DNA of 64,000 nt from contig NZ_JACSIT010000154.1 of NCBI RefSeq assembly GCF_014349155.1, positions 150,300 to 214,299 of the forward strand. The letters run 5' to 3'. The position numbers were made by a program, and so were the translations under genes. The notes under the pieces are model-generated. The model worked only from the letters and a program-made list of their open reading frames with translations, had not been told where the DNA came from and made no database searches. Source of the stretch: Neolewinella lacunae (GTDB taxonomy: Bacteria; Bacteroidota; Bacteroidia; Chitinophagales; Saprospiraceae). How positions within the stretch are numbered: position 1 is the stretch's first letter; every line of letters starts with the position of its first letter. This document shows, piece by piece, positions 27,631 to 36,085 of this stretch.

Positions 27631-29427
27631 ATGAACCTACGTCTATTCCTCTGTCTCCTGCTGGCGGGAGGCTTACTCACGTTGTGCAAAGAATCTGACT
27701 CTGCGGGCACGGAAGCCACCGCTACGGTCGATCCCTCAACACTTAGTTTCAAGCGCACGGACAACACCGTCCGCATCGGCATCCGGACCGAGCCACCGGG
27801 CCTCAACCCCATCCTCTCCACCCAGGCCTCCGCACGCTACGTGAGTGAGATGGTGTTCCAGACACTCACCAGTCAGCACCCCCAGACCTACGAGCAAGTA
27901 CCCAACCTGGCCAGTGTGGCCGATATCAGCAAAGAGGCCAATGGAGGCGTGGCCTATGCCTACGTCTTAGACGAACAAGCCACCTGGCCGAACGGAATGC
28001 CCATTACGGCAACGGACGTCATTTTCAGCCTCAAGGTAGTCCTGCACCCCCTGGTTGCGTCCGGTGCCTACCGCCCCTACTACGCTGCGGTTACCAACAT
28101 CGTCACCTCCCCCAATAACGAGAAGCGTTTCAAGGTGATGACCAGCGGCCCCTACCTGCTGGCCGAACAAGCCCTGGGCAGCCTGACCATCTACCCCGAG
28201 TACGCCTACGACCCCGAAGGCCTCCTGCGCAAGGTGCCGCTTACGGACTTCACCAACGCCGCTAAAATTGAAAAACTGGCCGAAAGTGACCCCGACCTGA
28301 AGGCCTTCGCCGAGTTCTTCAGCGCCCCCGAGCGGGGGCACGATCCCGAACTGGTGGTGGGCAGTGGCCCCTACCAGCTCGTCAGCTGGGAAGAAGGCCA
28401 ACGCATCACCCTGGAGAGAAAGCCGAACTACTGGGGGATGAAAAAAAACGAGGAATGGCTCGCCGCCCGCCCCGAAAGCATCGTCTTCGAGATCATCCCC
28501 GATGACAACACGATGGCCAACGCCCTACGGGATGAACTCGTAGACGTGGTAGTGGATATGGGCGTTGACCAATTCAAGGAATTGCACAACGACGAATTTC
28601 TGCAACAACGCTACAGCTTCTCGGCCGTCCCCAGCTTCAAATACTTCAGCATTCTGCTCAATCAGCAAAACCCCCTTTTCCGCGAAGTGGAAACCCGGCG
28701 GGCAATGGCCTACCTGATGGACATTGACGCCATGATTGAGCAAATCTTTTCCAAAGACCTGGCCACACGGGTCGCCAGCCCCGTTCTGCCCGCCAAGAGT
28801 TATTACCACGACGGCCTCGAGCTCATCCCCTACAACCCCGAACGCGCCACAGAGCTGCTCTCCGCCGCGGGCTGGACCGACACCAACGGCGATGGAACGG
28901 TTGATAAGGAAATCGACGGCAAGCGCGAAGAACTCAGCTTTGAGTTCCTCATCTTCCCTTCCCCCGCCGGCGAATCAGTAGGTACCCTCGTGGCCGAATG
29001 GGCCAAGGCCGTGGGCGTAGACATTCGTGTCGTTCGTCAGGACGTTCGCGCACTCTACGGAGAATTGAACAAGGGCAATTTCGCCATGGCCCTGACTGGC
29101 TTCGGCTTCGACCCCAACCCCGACGACTTCACGCAGGTGTGGGCCTCGACTTCCGTCCCCCCGAACGGCACCAACCGCGGCGGCTTCAACAACCCCGAGG
29201 CCGATCAACTCATCAAGAAAATCCGCGTAACTCTCGACGACGCCAGCCGCGCTCCCCTCTACCGGCGTTTTCAGGAAATCGTTTACGAAAACCAACCGAT
29301 GGTTTTCCTCTTCTCGCCCAAAGACCGCGTGGTGGTATCCAAACGCTTCAACTTTGAGGCGAAATCTATCGCCCCCAACGTCAGCTTCAATGCGTTGGCG
29401 CAGGAGGAATGGAATCAGGGGAAGTAA
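27631..29427 (+). CDS. Peptide/nickel-type ABC transporter substrate-binding protein (SBP family 5)
   Basis: This 598-residue extracytoplasmic solute-binding protein is of the DppA/OppA class. After a hydrophobic leader (LFLCLLLAGGLLTLC; the cysteine is a possible but non-canonical lipidation site) the fold shows RIGIRTEPPGLNPILSTQ, WPNGMPITATDVIFSLK, GSGPYQLVSWEEGQRITLERKPNYW and a C-terminal AWASTSVPPNGTNRGGFNNPEADQLI-like region. It would deliver oligopeptides or similar solutes to an ABC permease. No permease or ATPase genes are adjacent, so it may serve a transporter encoded elsewhere. ATG 27631 precedes the leader. Confidence 0.87.
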   Translation: MNLRLFLCLLLAGGLLTLCKESDSAGTEATATVDPSTLSFKRTDNTVRIGIRTEPPGLNPILSTQASARYVSEMVFQTLTSQHPQTYEQVPNLASVADISKEANGGVAYAYVLDEQATWPNGMPITATDVIFSLKVVLHPLVASGAYRPYYAAVTNIVTSPNNEKRFKVMTSGPYLLAEQALGSLTIYPEYAYDPEGLLRKVPLTDFTNAAKIEKLAESDPDLKAFAEFFSAPERGHDPELVVGSGPYQLVSWEEGQRITLERKPNYWGMKKNEEWLAARPESIVFEIIPDDNTMANALRDELVDVVVDMGVDQFKELHNDEFLQQRYSFSAVPSFKYFSILLNQQNPLFREVETRRAMAYLMDIDAMIEQIFSKDLATRVASPVLPAKSYYHDGLELIPYNPERATELLSAAGWTDTNGDGTVDKEIDGKREELSFEFLIFPSPAGESVGTLVAEWAKAVGVDIRVVRQDVRALYGELNKGNFAMALTGFGFDPNPDDFTQVWASTSVPPNGTNRGGFNNPEADQLIKKIRVTLDDASRAPLYRRFQEIVYENQPMVFLFSPKDRVVVSKRFNFEAKSIAPNVSFNALAQEEWNQGK

Positions 29428-29466
29428 TGATTTGAACCGCCTTTTTCCACCACGAGGACGAAAAAT

Positions 29467-29521
29467 TACGAGGGGCAGTGAGGGTGCACTAAAAAATAGT
29501 GCACCCTCACTGCCCCTCGTA
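29467..29521. terminator. Bidirectional terminator with perfect 25-bp stem
   Basis: Arms 29467-29491 and 29497-29521 are perfect reverse complements around an AAAAA loop, between convergent genes. The minus-strand transcript is followed by AATTTTTCG. Stem length far exceeds a normal terminator. Confidence 0.8.
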
Positions 29522-29542
29522 TTTAAAAGCAGCAGCTAAGCC

Positions 29543-31147
29543 TTACTTCACATCCACGACGATGCGGCGATCCTGGTTGGCCAGTTGCCAGGCGTTGTGG
29601 AAGATGAGCTGCCCGACGAGGGCCATCTTCTTGAAGTTGATTTTCTCGATCGTGTCCGTAGACTGGTGGTAATCGGCGTGGGTACCATTGAAGAAAAAGA
29701 CACTGGGAATGCCTTTTTCGGCGAAGTTGTAATGGTCGGAACGGTAGTAGTAGCGGTTGGGATCGTCTTCGGCGTTGTAGGTGTAGTCCAGTTCCAATTG
29801 TGTGAAGGTGCTGTTCATGCGCTCTCCGATGGCGTGGAGTTCGCTGCTCAGGCGGTCGCTGCCAATTACGTAGATGTAGTTGGGATTGTCTTCGTGAGCC
29901 TCATCGACGCGGCCGACCATATCGACGTTGATGTCGGCAATGGTGTTTTCCAGAGGGAAGATGGGGTGGTTGGCGTAGTACTCGGAGCCCAGCAGGCCTT
30001 TTTCCTCACCGCTTACGAGCAGGAACAAGACGCTGCGCCGGGCACCTTTGCCCATTTCCTTCGCTTTTACGAAAGCCTCGGCGATTTCCAGGACAGTGCT
30101 GGTGCCGGAGCCATTGTCGTCGGCCCCGTTGAAGATCACGTCTCCGCGGCGGCCGATGTGGTCGTAGTGTGCACTGACGACGAGGACTTCATCCTTCAGG
30201 CGGGGGTCCGTTCCTTCGACGAAGCCCAGGACGTTTTCCCCCACCAGTTCTTCTACACTTTTCTCCTGGGTGAGGCGGAGTGCAACGGGAAAGGTTACGG
30301 GCTTGAGTTTGCCGGACTTTTCGAGTTTCTTCCGGGCTTTTACCACTTTCTTGGCGGCGCGGCCCATGATTTTCTTACTGAGCTGGGGGGTGAGGTAAAC
30401 GACGTTGGCCGCCTGCCGTTCCGCCTCGGTGGTTTCGGCCATTTTCATCCGCCCGTCGAGGGTTTCCTGGCGGATGGCCCGAACGTTGTCCTTGAAATTG
30501 GCATCGATGATGAAGACGGTGGCTACGCCTGCTTCGTGGGCAACGCTGAGCTTGCGTTGGTCGGTAGCCGACCATTCAGAGGGACTGGAATTACCGCTCA
30601 ACCGGTAATTCCCGGCGGCGTCCTGGGGCTCGCCCGAGAGGATGATGATGTGCTTTCCCCGCAGGTCCTGCCCGGCGTAGTCATCGTAAGCGGCATCTTT
30701 AATGCCGTAGCCGAGGAAGGTCAGTTCACCAATGTCCACCGCGCTGCGCCCCGCGTTTTGCGAAGGAGCGCTGGCAAATTCCCAGAGGTGCCGCAGGCTT
30801 TCGCCGTCGAGTTGGAGGTCAATATGTTGCCACATCTGCCGCGTAAAGAGGATACGCTGGAAGTAACCATTGTTTTCGCCAATGGTGGGCAGGCCGAGCC
30901 GGGCAAATTCGCCGCGCAGGTATTCGGCTGCCCGTTTTTGCCCGGGTTCGCCGGTTTCGCGGCCTTCCATATCGTCGGCCGAAAGGATGGTCAGGTGGCG
31001 GGTGAGGTCTTCCACCGTAATGGTGGCCGCCAGGGCGCGGGCCTCATCATCCGTGGTAAAAAGCTGCTGGGGGGCATACTGGCCAAATACGCTGGCGGTG
31101 AAGGCCAGCACCACAAACAGAAAAGAGTAACGAAGCATACGGAGCAT
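29543..31147 (-). CDS. Secreted M28 family zinc aminopeptidase with PA domain
   Basis: This 534-residue exported peptidase has a signal peptide (YSFLFVVLAFTASVFGQ), a protease-associated-like insert around residues 150-280 and a C-terminal M28 catalytic domain. Zinc-ligand and catalytic segments are SAHYDHIG, GADDNGSGTSTVLEIAE, SGEEKGLLGSEYY, INVDMVGR and SDHYNFAEKG, all intact. It should remove N-terminal residues from peptides in the periplasm or outside. A second in-frame ATG at 31138 could also serve. It converges with the peptide-binding protein gene; both fit a proteolytic, peptide-consuming lifestyle. Confidence 0.9.
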   Translation of the reverse strand: MLRMLRYSFLFVVLAFTASVFGQYAPQQLFTTDDEARALAATITVEDLTRHLTILSADDMEGRETGEPGQKRAAEYLRGEFARLGLPTIGENNGYFQRILFTRQMWQHIDLQLDGESLRHLWEFASAPSQNAGRSAVDIGELTFLGYGIKDAAYDDYAGQDLRGKHIIILSGEPQDAAGNYRLSGNSSPSEWSATDQRKLSVAHEAGVATVFIIDANFKDNVRAIRQETLDGRMKMAETTEAERQAANVVYLTPQLSKKIMGRAAKKVVKARKKLEKSGKLKPVTFPVALRLTQEKSVEELVGENVLGFVEGTDPRLKDEVLVVSAHYDHIGRRGDVIFNGADDNGSGTSTVLEIAEAFVKAKEMGKGARRSVLFLLVSGEEKGLLGSEYYANHPIFPLENTIADINVDMVGRVDEAHEDNPNYIYVIGSDRLSSELHAIGERMNSTFTQLELDYTYNAEDDPNRYYYRSDHYNFAEKGIPSVFFFNGTHADYHQSTDTIEKINFKKMALVGQLIFHNAWQLANQDRRIVVDVK

Positions 31148-31280
31148 GATTTTTGAATGCTGATGCGCACCGGGATTTGTTTTGCCACCCTGCGCAGGGC
31201 CGCCAGACGAAATCCCCAACGCGCGTGGGTACGGTGTAGACAACGCCGCAGTGGCGGGCAGGTTGACTCCAGCGGTGGCC

Positions 31281-31901
31281 TCAATGCCAGGCGGCCAACA
31301 GGCGGCCAATGGTGTCTTCGGGCAAACCCACGAGGTCTGCCCCTTCGAGGGGCCCGGCAGCATCGCCCGTAAGGCGGAGATCGGGAGTCCCGGAAAGGAG
31401 ATTGACCAAGACCAGAGACTGGCTGGCTTCCTCCTCCCCACACTTCAGCTGGTAGGACAGGAGAAAGTGTAGCGCGGAGGGCTCCAGCCACGGAGCGGGG
31501 GCGAGGCTGGCCGTGCGGTTAAAGACGTCCCCTGCACCTGCGGGCCGCGCCGCCTCCGTACCCGATTCGGTGGCCTGACAAGCCAGGGAATCCTGGTAAG
31601 TCCAGAGCAGCTCCGCCGCTGGAAAGGCCAGGCGGTAGCGCCGTAGGTAAATGCCCGAATAGTGGGTGGCAGGGTCATATTCCCGGGTCAAAACCATAAA
31701 GTAATCTTCTTCGCCGAGTGTGCCCACGTAGGTGTCCAGAATTTCGCCGGTTGATTGGGCCCGGAGCTGCTCGATTTGCTGGGCGCGATCGGCGTCCGAA
31801 AGGTAGCGGCGGTCGTACACCACCTCTGCGGGGGATCCGCCGCAGGCAGTGAGGGCAACGAGGAAAAACAGCAGTAAGCTGAGCAGGCGAAAATCAGTCA
31901 T
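31281..31901 (-). CDS. Lipoprotein of unknown function
   Basis: This 206-residue protein has a clear lipoprotein signal, LLFFLVALTACGG, with lipidation cysteine at residue 20. The mature part is mixed alpha/beta with two other cysteines (CQATESG and LKCGEEE). I do not recognise the family. A copy of the interspersed repeat lies in frame and is read as AARPAGAG near residue 120, suggesting a loop that tolerates insertion. It lies upstream of the M28 peptidase on the same strand with a 133-bp gap. Confidence 0.65.
   Translation of the reverse strand: MTDFRLLSLLLFFLVALTACGGSPAEVVYDRRYLSDADRAQQIEQLRAQSTGEILDTYVGTLGEEDYFMVLTREYDPATHYSGIYLRRYRLAFPAAELLWTYQDSLACQATESGTEAARPAGAGDVFNRTASLAPAPWLEPSALHFLLSYQLKCGEEEASQSLVLVNLLSGTPDLRLTGDAAGPLEGADLVGLPEDTIGRLLAAWH
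31534..31552 (+). repeat. Interspersed repeat, copy 11 (inside lipoprotein gene)
   Basis: GCACCTGCGGGCCGCGCCG, with one G inserted relative to consensus, antisense to the gene that contains it. Confidence 0.6.
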
Positions 31902-31937
31902 CAGATGAGTAAAGCTTCCGAATCTTTCGGTGGTTCG

Positions 31938-33581
31938 CTATTTATGTCCAAAGAGGTAACGGCTGCCGAGGCGGACGTTGGTCGTATGGATGCGGTCGTT
32001 GTACGGGCCGATGCCCCGCTCGGCATCGAGGTAAATCACGCGGCCGAAGGTGGGGGCGGCGTAAATGCTCCAGCGGGGAGAGAGGGTCCGCTCGATGGTG
32101 ATGCCACCGCCGAGGTAGAAGCTGGCGTTGGTCAGCATAGATCCGCCTTCGAGCCAGCCGGGCTCGGGGTCGGTCAGTTTGCGCGAACTCTGGTAGCTCG
32201 GCGAGCGCTTGCCGTCGGCTTCCGGGGGGTCTACGTCAAAGCGCCCGGTAGTGCTGTTGAAGGCTTCCACCAGGTCTTGCCCCCCTTCCGGAATGTAAAA
32301 AGTGGAGTTAGCAATCACGCTCATGCTCATCCCCACCTGGGCCGTCAGGCGCCAATCCGTACTTTCCCGCAGGGTGCGCTGGTAGTTGAAGGGGAAGATG
32401 ATGGAGTGGTGGATGAAGCGGCTGTAGCCTTTAACGGGCTCAATGAGGGGGTAATCTTCCTGCAAATACCACTTCAGGGCGGTGGGGATGTAAGCGCGGC
32501 GGCTGTAAATGACCCCGATCTGTAAACCGTTTTTGCCACTCGTCGCATCCAGGAGCAGGCCAGCCGTCGTGCCGCGGGCCAGGCGGGAGTCGCTGTCCAC
32601 GTCAAAATCTCCAAACTGGGTTGCGGGAGTGACCACCTGGTTAAAGTCGACGGGCGAGAAAAAGACATTCAGGTAGTAGCGGATGGGCGTTGCACGCGGT
32701 TGGGCGGGCAGGCGTAGGGCCGGGCTGGGCAGCATCAGGCTGCGTTGGGCACCGTACTCGAGCGTAGCCAGGGGGCTGACGTCGGCCAGAAGCGGCTCAG
32801 CGGCTGGCGCAGGAACGTCCCTTGCCGTTGTTTGCTCGTTGGCATCCGGGAATAGAGGAGCACTGCTCGCTTCCGGTCGGACCGCAGTCGGCACTGTTGC
32901 GTCGGGTAGTCCAGGACCAGGCTTAAGCTTCGGCAATTCAGGAGAATTGCCGGTAAGGGCCTGGGGGCGTTCGGGGACGGGAGCAGCAGCAAGCGTTGGC
33001 AAAAGACCAACGGCGGGTGCAACCGAAGCAATATCCTGCGCTGCGGCCAGCGCCGGTACTGGCTGGCCAGCCCCATCGGGCAAGCCACCAAAACGAAGGA
33101 AAAGTAAAAGCAGGCTCAGGAGCAGAGAAAACTCGGTGATTTTCCAGGCGGCAACCAATTCCCGACGCTGCCCGATCAGCTCAAGGCGGGCGGCCAGGGC
33201 GGCCCAGCCCCTGCTACCGGTAGCCGTATTCCGGGCCAGCCGGTCGGCCAGCAGGGCATCAATTTTTACCTCGTCTGCCTCATCCAGGCGGGCCGCAAGT
33301 AAGTCCCAACTGCCGGGGGCAACGGCCGGGCGCAGGCCGTCGAGCCCGGCCGCCAGCTGCGAGTCGCTGGCGGCGAAGACGTCCAGCTTGCGCTCCAAAG
33401 ACGCCCAGCCGGTAGCTTCGTTGCTGGCCAGCGCGGGCCCCGTGAGGGCTCGGCGGAGGTAATCGTCGGCATCCAACTCCCCGGCCAGGCGCTGCCAGCC
33501 CGGCCCACTGGGCGGAAGATCTGGCAACTGTTTGAGCTGCTGCCGGACCAAAGCATCGAAGTCCTGGTTGCGCGAAGTCAT
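31938..33581 (-). CDS. Membrane protein with N-terminal GW-repeats and C-terminal barrel-like domain, partner of an ECF sigma factor
   Basis: This 547-residue protein follows the ECF sigma gene by two bases. Residues 1-140 hold four imperfect repeats built on GW/SW-xx-LAxxLD (GWQRLAGELD, GWASLERKLD, SWDLLAARLD, GWAALAARLE). A single transmembrane helix follows (ITEFSLLLSLLLLFLRF, about 150-166), then a proline/alanine-rich linker to about 290. The C-terminal 250 residues have alternating strands ending GSRYLFGHK, like an outer-membrane barrel of the OmpA type. Position and topology suggest that the cytoplasmic repeats act as an anti-sigma domain. This is inference; I know of no named family. 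Confidence 0.6.
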   Translation of the reverse strand: MTSRNQDFDALVRQQLKQLPDLPPSGPGWQRLAGELDADDYLRRALTGPALASNEATGWASLERKLDVFAASDSQLAAGLDGLRPAVAPGSWDLLAARLDEADEVKIDALLADRLARNTATGSRGWAALAARLELIGQRRELVAAWKITEFSLLLSLLLLFLRFGGLPDGAGQPVPALAAAQDIASVAPAVGLLPTLAAAPVPERPQALTGNSPELPKLKPGPGLPDATVPTAVRPEASSAPLFPDANEQTTARDVPAPAAEPLLADVSPLATLEYGAQRSLMLPSPALRLPAQPRATPIRYYLNVFFSPVDFNQVVTPATQFGDFDVDSDSRLARGTTAGLLLDATSGKNGLQIGVIYSRRAYIPTALKWYLQEDYPLIEPVKGYSRFIHHSIIFPFNYQRTLRESTDWRLTAQVGMSMSVIANSTFYIPEGGQDLVEAFNSTTGRFDVDPPEADGKRSPSYQSSRKLTDPEPGWLEGGSMLTNASFYLGGGITIERTLSPRWSIYAAPTFGRVIYLDAERGIGPYNDRIHTTNVRLGSRYLFGHK

Positions 33582-33583
33582 GG

Positions 33584-34135
33584 TTATCGGCCTAGGGAGG
33601 TGAGCATTTTTTGCAATTTTCCCCGGGCTTTCACCAGGTTAGAGCGGCTGGTACTTTCGGTGATCTGGAGCTGCTCCCCGATTTCCCGGTGGCTGTAGCC
33701 TTCCACTACGTAAAGGTTGAAAATCGTCCGGTAAGTAGGTGGAAGCTGCTGAACGGCGGCCAGGATCTCCCGGGCGCCGAACTGGGCAAAGATGTCGGGG
33801 GCGTCGGTGCTTACGTTGTACGCTTTATCAAGGTCTTCCGTCCGGCGGCGGCCATTACGACGGTATTGATCGATGGCCGTGTTTACCGTAATACGGCGCA
33901 TCCAAGCCACCAGCGCCGTCCCACTTTCGTAGTGGCTGATCTTCTTAAAAATCTTGATGAAACTCTCGTGGAGCAAGTCCATGGCCTCGTCGTCACTACC
34001 GGCGTAACGCTGGCAGATCGACATCAGGGTACCGTAGTATTCTTCGTAGAGCAGGCGCTGGGCTTCGCGGTTGCCGCGGGCCAGGGCAGCGATAAACTGC
34101 TGTTCGTTCTGGTGAATAGTTAAGGTGTAATCCAT
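33584..34135 (-). CDS. ECF-type RNA polymerase sigma factor
   Basis: This 183-residue group 4 sigma factor has region 2 with EEYYGTLMSICQRYAG, DEAMDLLHESFIKIFKK and WMRRITVNTAIDQYRR, and region 4 with LPPTYRTIFNLYVVEGYSHREIGEQL and TESTSRSNLVKARGKLQ. ATG 34135 is chosen because upstream codons are low-complexity and lie outside the domain. The gene is coupled, two bases apart, to the repeat/barrel membrane protein that may control it. Target promoters are unknown. Confidence 0.92.
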   Translation of the reverse strand: MDYTLTIHQNEQQFIAALARGNREAQRLLYEEYYGTLMSICQRYAGSDDEAMDLLHESFIKIFKKISHYESGTALVAWMRRITVNTAIDQYRRNGRRRTEDLDKAYNVSTDAPDIFAQFGAREILAAVQQLPPTYRTIFNLYVVEGYSHREIGEQLQITESTSRSNLVKARGKLQKMLTSLGR

Positions 34136-34268
34136 GGTCGAAAGGATATGAGTGGTAGCAGCCAAAGCGCGCTTAAAGACCGTAAAGTAAACGTTTTTTG
34201 CCTTTCCTCCGCTGCTTTGCCCCCCTTTATTTACGGTATTCGCAGTTGGCGGACGATTTTTAATACCC

Positions 34269-34286
34269 GGGCGCGGCCGCGGGTGC
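34269..34286 (-). repeat. Interspersed 18-bp repeat, copy 12
   Basis: Reverse complement of GCACCCGCGGCCGCGCCC, one substitution, in the gap upstream of the ECF sigma gene. Confidence 0.7.
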
Positions 34287-34352
34287 AGGGTAAGGAAGAG
34301 CGGAGCAAAGCGGGGGCACGGGCGTAAAGTTGTTCCGCAAAAGGAGGGCAAC

Positions 34353-34391
34353 GAAAAAAAAGACCGTGCGCGGCGCAAAGCCGGCACGGTC
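34353..34391 (-). terminator. Rho-independent terminator of the AT-hook/HhH gene
   Basis: GACCGTGC (34362-34369) pairs with GCACGGTC (34384-34391), with an inner CGGC/GCCG stem. On the minus strand a run of eight T follows. Confidence 0.85.
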
Positions 34392-34419
34392 CATTTCTCT
34401 TAGCGAGGTACTACTTGTA

Positions 34420-35328
34420 TTACTTCGCCTCAGCAGCAGCGGCCTTCAGCGCAGCAAGTTTCTCTGGCGTCGGGTTGCGGTAGCGGGGTCCACACTGGTT
34501 GAGGATTTCCGTCATCTTGACGTTAGACAGTTTGGACATGGCGCTGGGGGTCTTTACGCCAGCGGCTTCAAACTGCGCAGCCATAGTGGGGCCTACTCCA
34601 GCAATTGCCTGCAGGGGGCTGGGGGGAAGTTTCTCCTTCGCGGGGCGGCCAGCTTTTTTCGTACCTGCGGGCTTCTTCGCAGCAGCCGTTTTCTTACCAC
34701 TACCGGGCTTGCGGCCGCGGGTAGCCTTTGCCGGAGCGGGTGCTTCGGTGGTCATGGTTTCCGTAGCGGTCGCGTCGGTAGCCATTACTTCCTCAGCGGC
34801 AGTGGGAGCGTTCTTGCGGGGGCGACCACGGCCGCGCGTGCCTTTCGGAGCGGGTGCACTGTCTTTCTTAGGACGTCCGGGGCCACGGCTACTTTTGGTG
34901 GCAGTGGTGCCGGAAGCATTTTTCTTCGGACGGCCGCGACCACGGGTAACCGGAACAACGGGAGCTTCCGTCTCGGCAGTTTCCGTTTCAGCCGGAGCCG
35001 GAGCGGCCGTCTTTTTAGGACGCCCACGCTTGCCCTTGGCCTTGGCTTTGGGAGCTTTCGGAGCTTTGGCCTTCGGAGCCTCACTGGTCTCCGCCGGAGC
35101 GGAGGTGTTGCCCTTCAGCGCATCAAGCTCCATCTGGAGGATGGCCAACTCTGCCTTGAGTGCTTCCACTTCGACCCGGTAAGACTTGGCAGCGGCATTG
35201 GCTGCTTTAAGTTCCTTCTTGTGCGCCTTAGTAAGCTGCTTTACGTCAGCAGAATTATGCATGAAGGCATCTTTTGCCGCATCGAAGCGGCTGATGAGGT
35301 CTTTTACCTCTTTCTCTAAATTTGACAT
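34420..35328 (-). CDS. AT-hook DNA-binding protein with C-terminal helix-hairpin-helix
   Basis: This 302-residue protein has three parts. Residues 1-72 are a predicted coiled coil (KEVKDLISRFDAAK to LQMELDALKG). Residues 73-225 are a basic, alanine/proline-rich tail with at least four AT-hook cores (KRGRPKK, GRGRPKK, GPGRPKK, GRGRPRK) plus related GRKPGSGKK and GRPAKE. Residues 235-275 contain a helix-hairpin-helix of the LQAIAGVGPTMAAQFEAAGV type. It is probably an abundant nucleoid protein binding the minor groove of AT-rich DNA. It has its own terminator and a long structured upstream region that may regulate it. Confidence 0.8.
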   Translation of the reverse strand: MSNLEKEVKDLISRFDAAKDAFMHNSADVKQLTKAHKKELKAANAAAKSYRVEVEALKAELAILQMELDALKGNTSAPAETSEAPKAKAPKAPKAKAKGKRGRPKKTAAPAPAETETAETEAPVVPVTRGRGRPKKNASGTTATKSSRGPGRPKKDSAPAPKGTRGRGRPRKNAPTAAEEVMATDATATETMTTEAPAPAKATRGRKPGSGKKTAAAKKPAGTKKAGRPAKEKLPPSPLQAIAGVGPTMAAQFEAAGVKTPSAMSKLSNVKMTEILNQCGPRYRNPTPEKLAALKAAAAEAK

Positions 35329-35415
35329 TTAACTGTTTTGAGTGAGAAACTAATATGGTCGATTTCCTCGCCGATAGGAAGGGTGGCTTAGAAATGATTT
35401 CACTAGTGTTGAATC

Positions 35416-35468
35416 CGGCTAAGCCGCTTTCTCCAGCCTTAATAAAGGCTCTGCCTTCGAAAAGGCAG
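35416..35468 (-). promoter_or_regulatory. Three consecutive hairpins in the leader of the AT-hook gene
   Basis: CGGCTAAGCCG (35416-35426), AGCCTTAATAAAGGCT (35435-35450) and CTGCCTTCGAAAAGGCAG (35451-35468) are each perfect inverted repeats. They lie 90-140 nt upstream of the AT-hook ATG inside a predicted 5' untranslated region. This may be a regulatory leader or a separate small RNA. Confidence 0.5.
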
Positions 35469-35622
35469 GGTGTATTTGGTATGCAGGTACCTTTACAGGC
35501 AGCTGGAGATCAGGTAAGTCGGAAGGTTCAATGTTATTGGTTTACATTAGATAAGCGCCCGAACCGGCTCTTTGTTCTTAGCTAAGTCAACAAAATCTTG
35601 GGGGTTTATTTTCTTTCCGCTA

Positions 35623-35655
35623 CAAAGATAGTATGAACGTTGCACATAACACCAA
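35623..35655 (-). promoter_or_regulatory. Candidate promoter for the AT-hook gene or a small RNA
   Basis: On the minus strand, TATCTTTG (35630-35623) matches the -7 consensus exactly. TTG at 35655-35653 is 22 bp upstream, slightly long. It predicts a leader of about 290 nt. Confidence 0.5.
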
Positions 35656-36085
35656 CATTTCTTTGCATATTTTTTTTGCTGGCTTAATGCGCTGCCTCCC
35701 CGACTGCTTTTTAAAGGCCAATTTTAGCTGAAGAAGGTCAGGGAAAAGCGCCCAGGCGAGTGATTATATGCGTTTAGCAACCAGGAAAGAGTGCGCTTGT
35801 GCGACACCGCCGGGACAGGTAAGGACTATTTGCCCGGGCGGGAGAGAGGTCTTATCCCATCGATAAAATAACCATCCGGGCGGATAAAGTGCCAGGCGAT
35901 GATTGGCTAAGTGGTCGAGAACCGGAAAGAATAAAGACTGGGTGAAGTGTAAGCGGTCTTACTCCACGCCCGCTGGGTGCGGCGCCGGACTTTAAAATGC
36001 AGAAGAACAACCGCCCGGCCACCGGTACTTTTGTGGGATTGCTCATTTGTCGTAGTGCACGTCGATCAAGTCCGGAAGTTACCGC
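35656..36085. other. Gene-poor stretch between the AT-hook promoter and nadK
   Basis: I see no convincing coding sequence. Two imperfect direct repeats sharing CAGGCGA and AGGAAAGA/CGGAAAGA cores begin near 35752 and 35892, each followed by a CCGGGCGG-type segment. No RNA family is recognised. Confidence 0.4.

Noticed and set aside
35355..35585. Small 76-codon rightward gene
   Set aside because: It runs through the structured leader hairpins of the AT-hook gene on the opposite strand, and its composition is not protein-like.
35656..36085. RNase P RNA or tmRNA
   Set aside because: Some GGAAAG and CCGGGCGG segments suggested it, but the conserved core sequences of these RNAs are not present.
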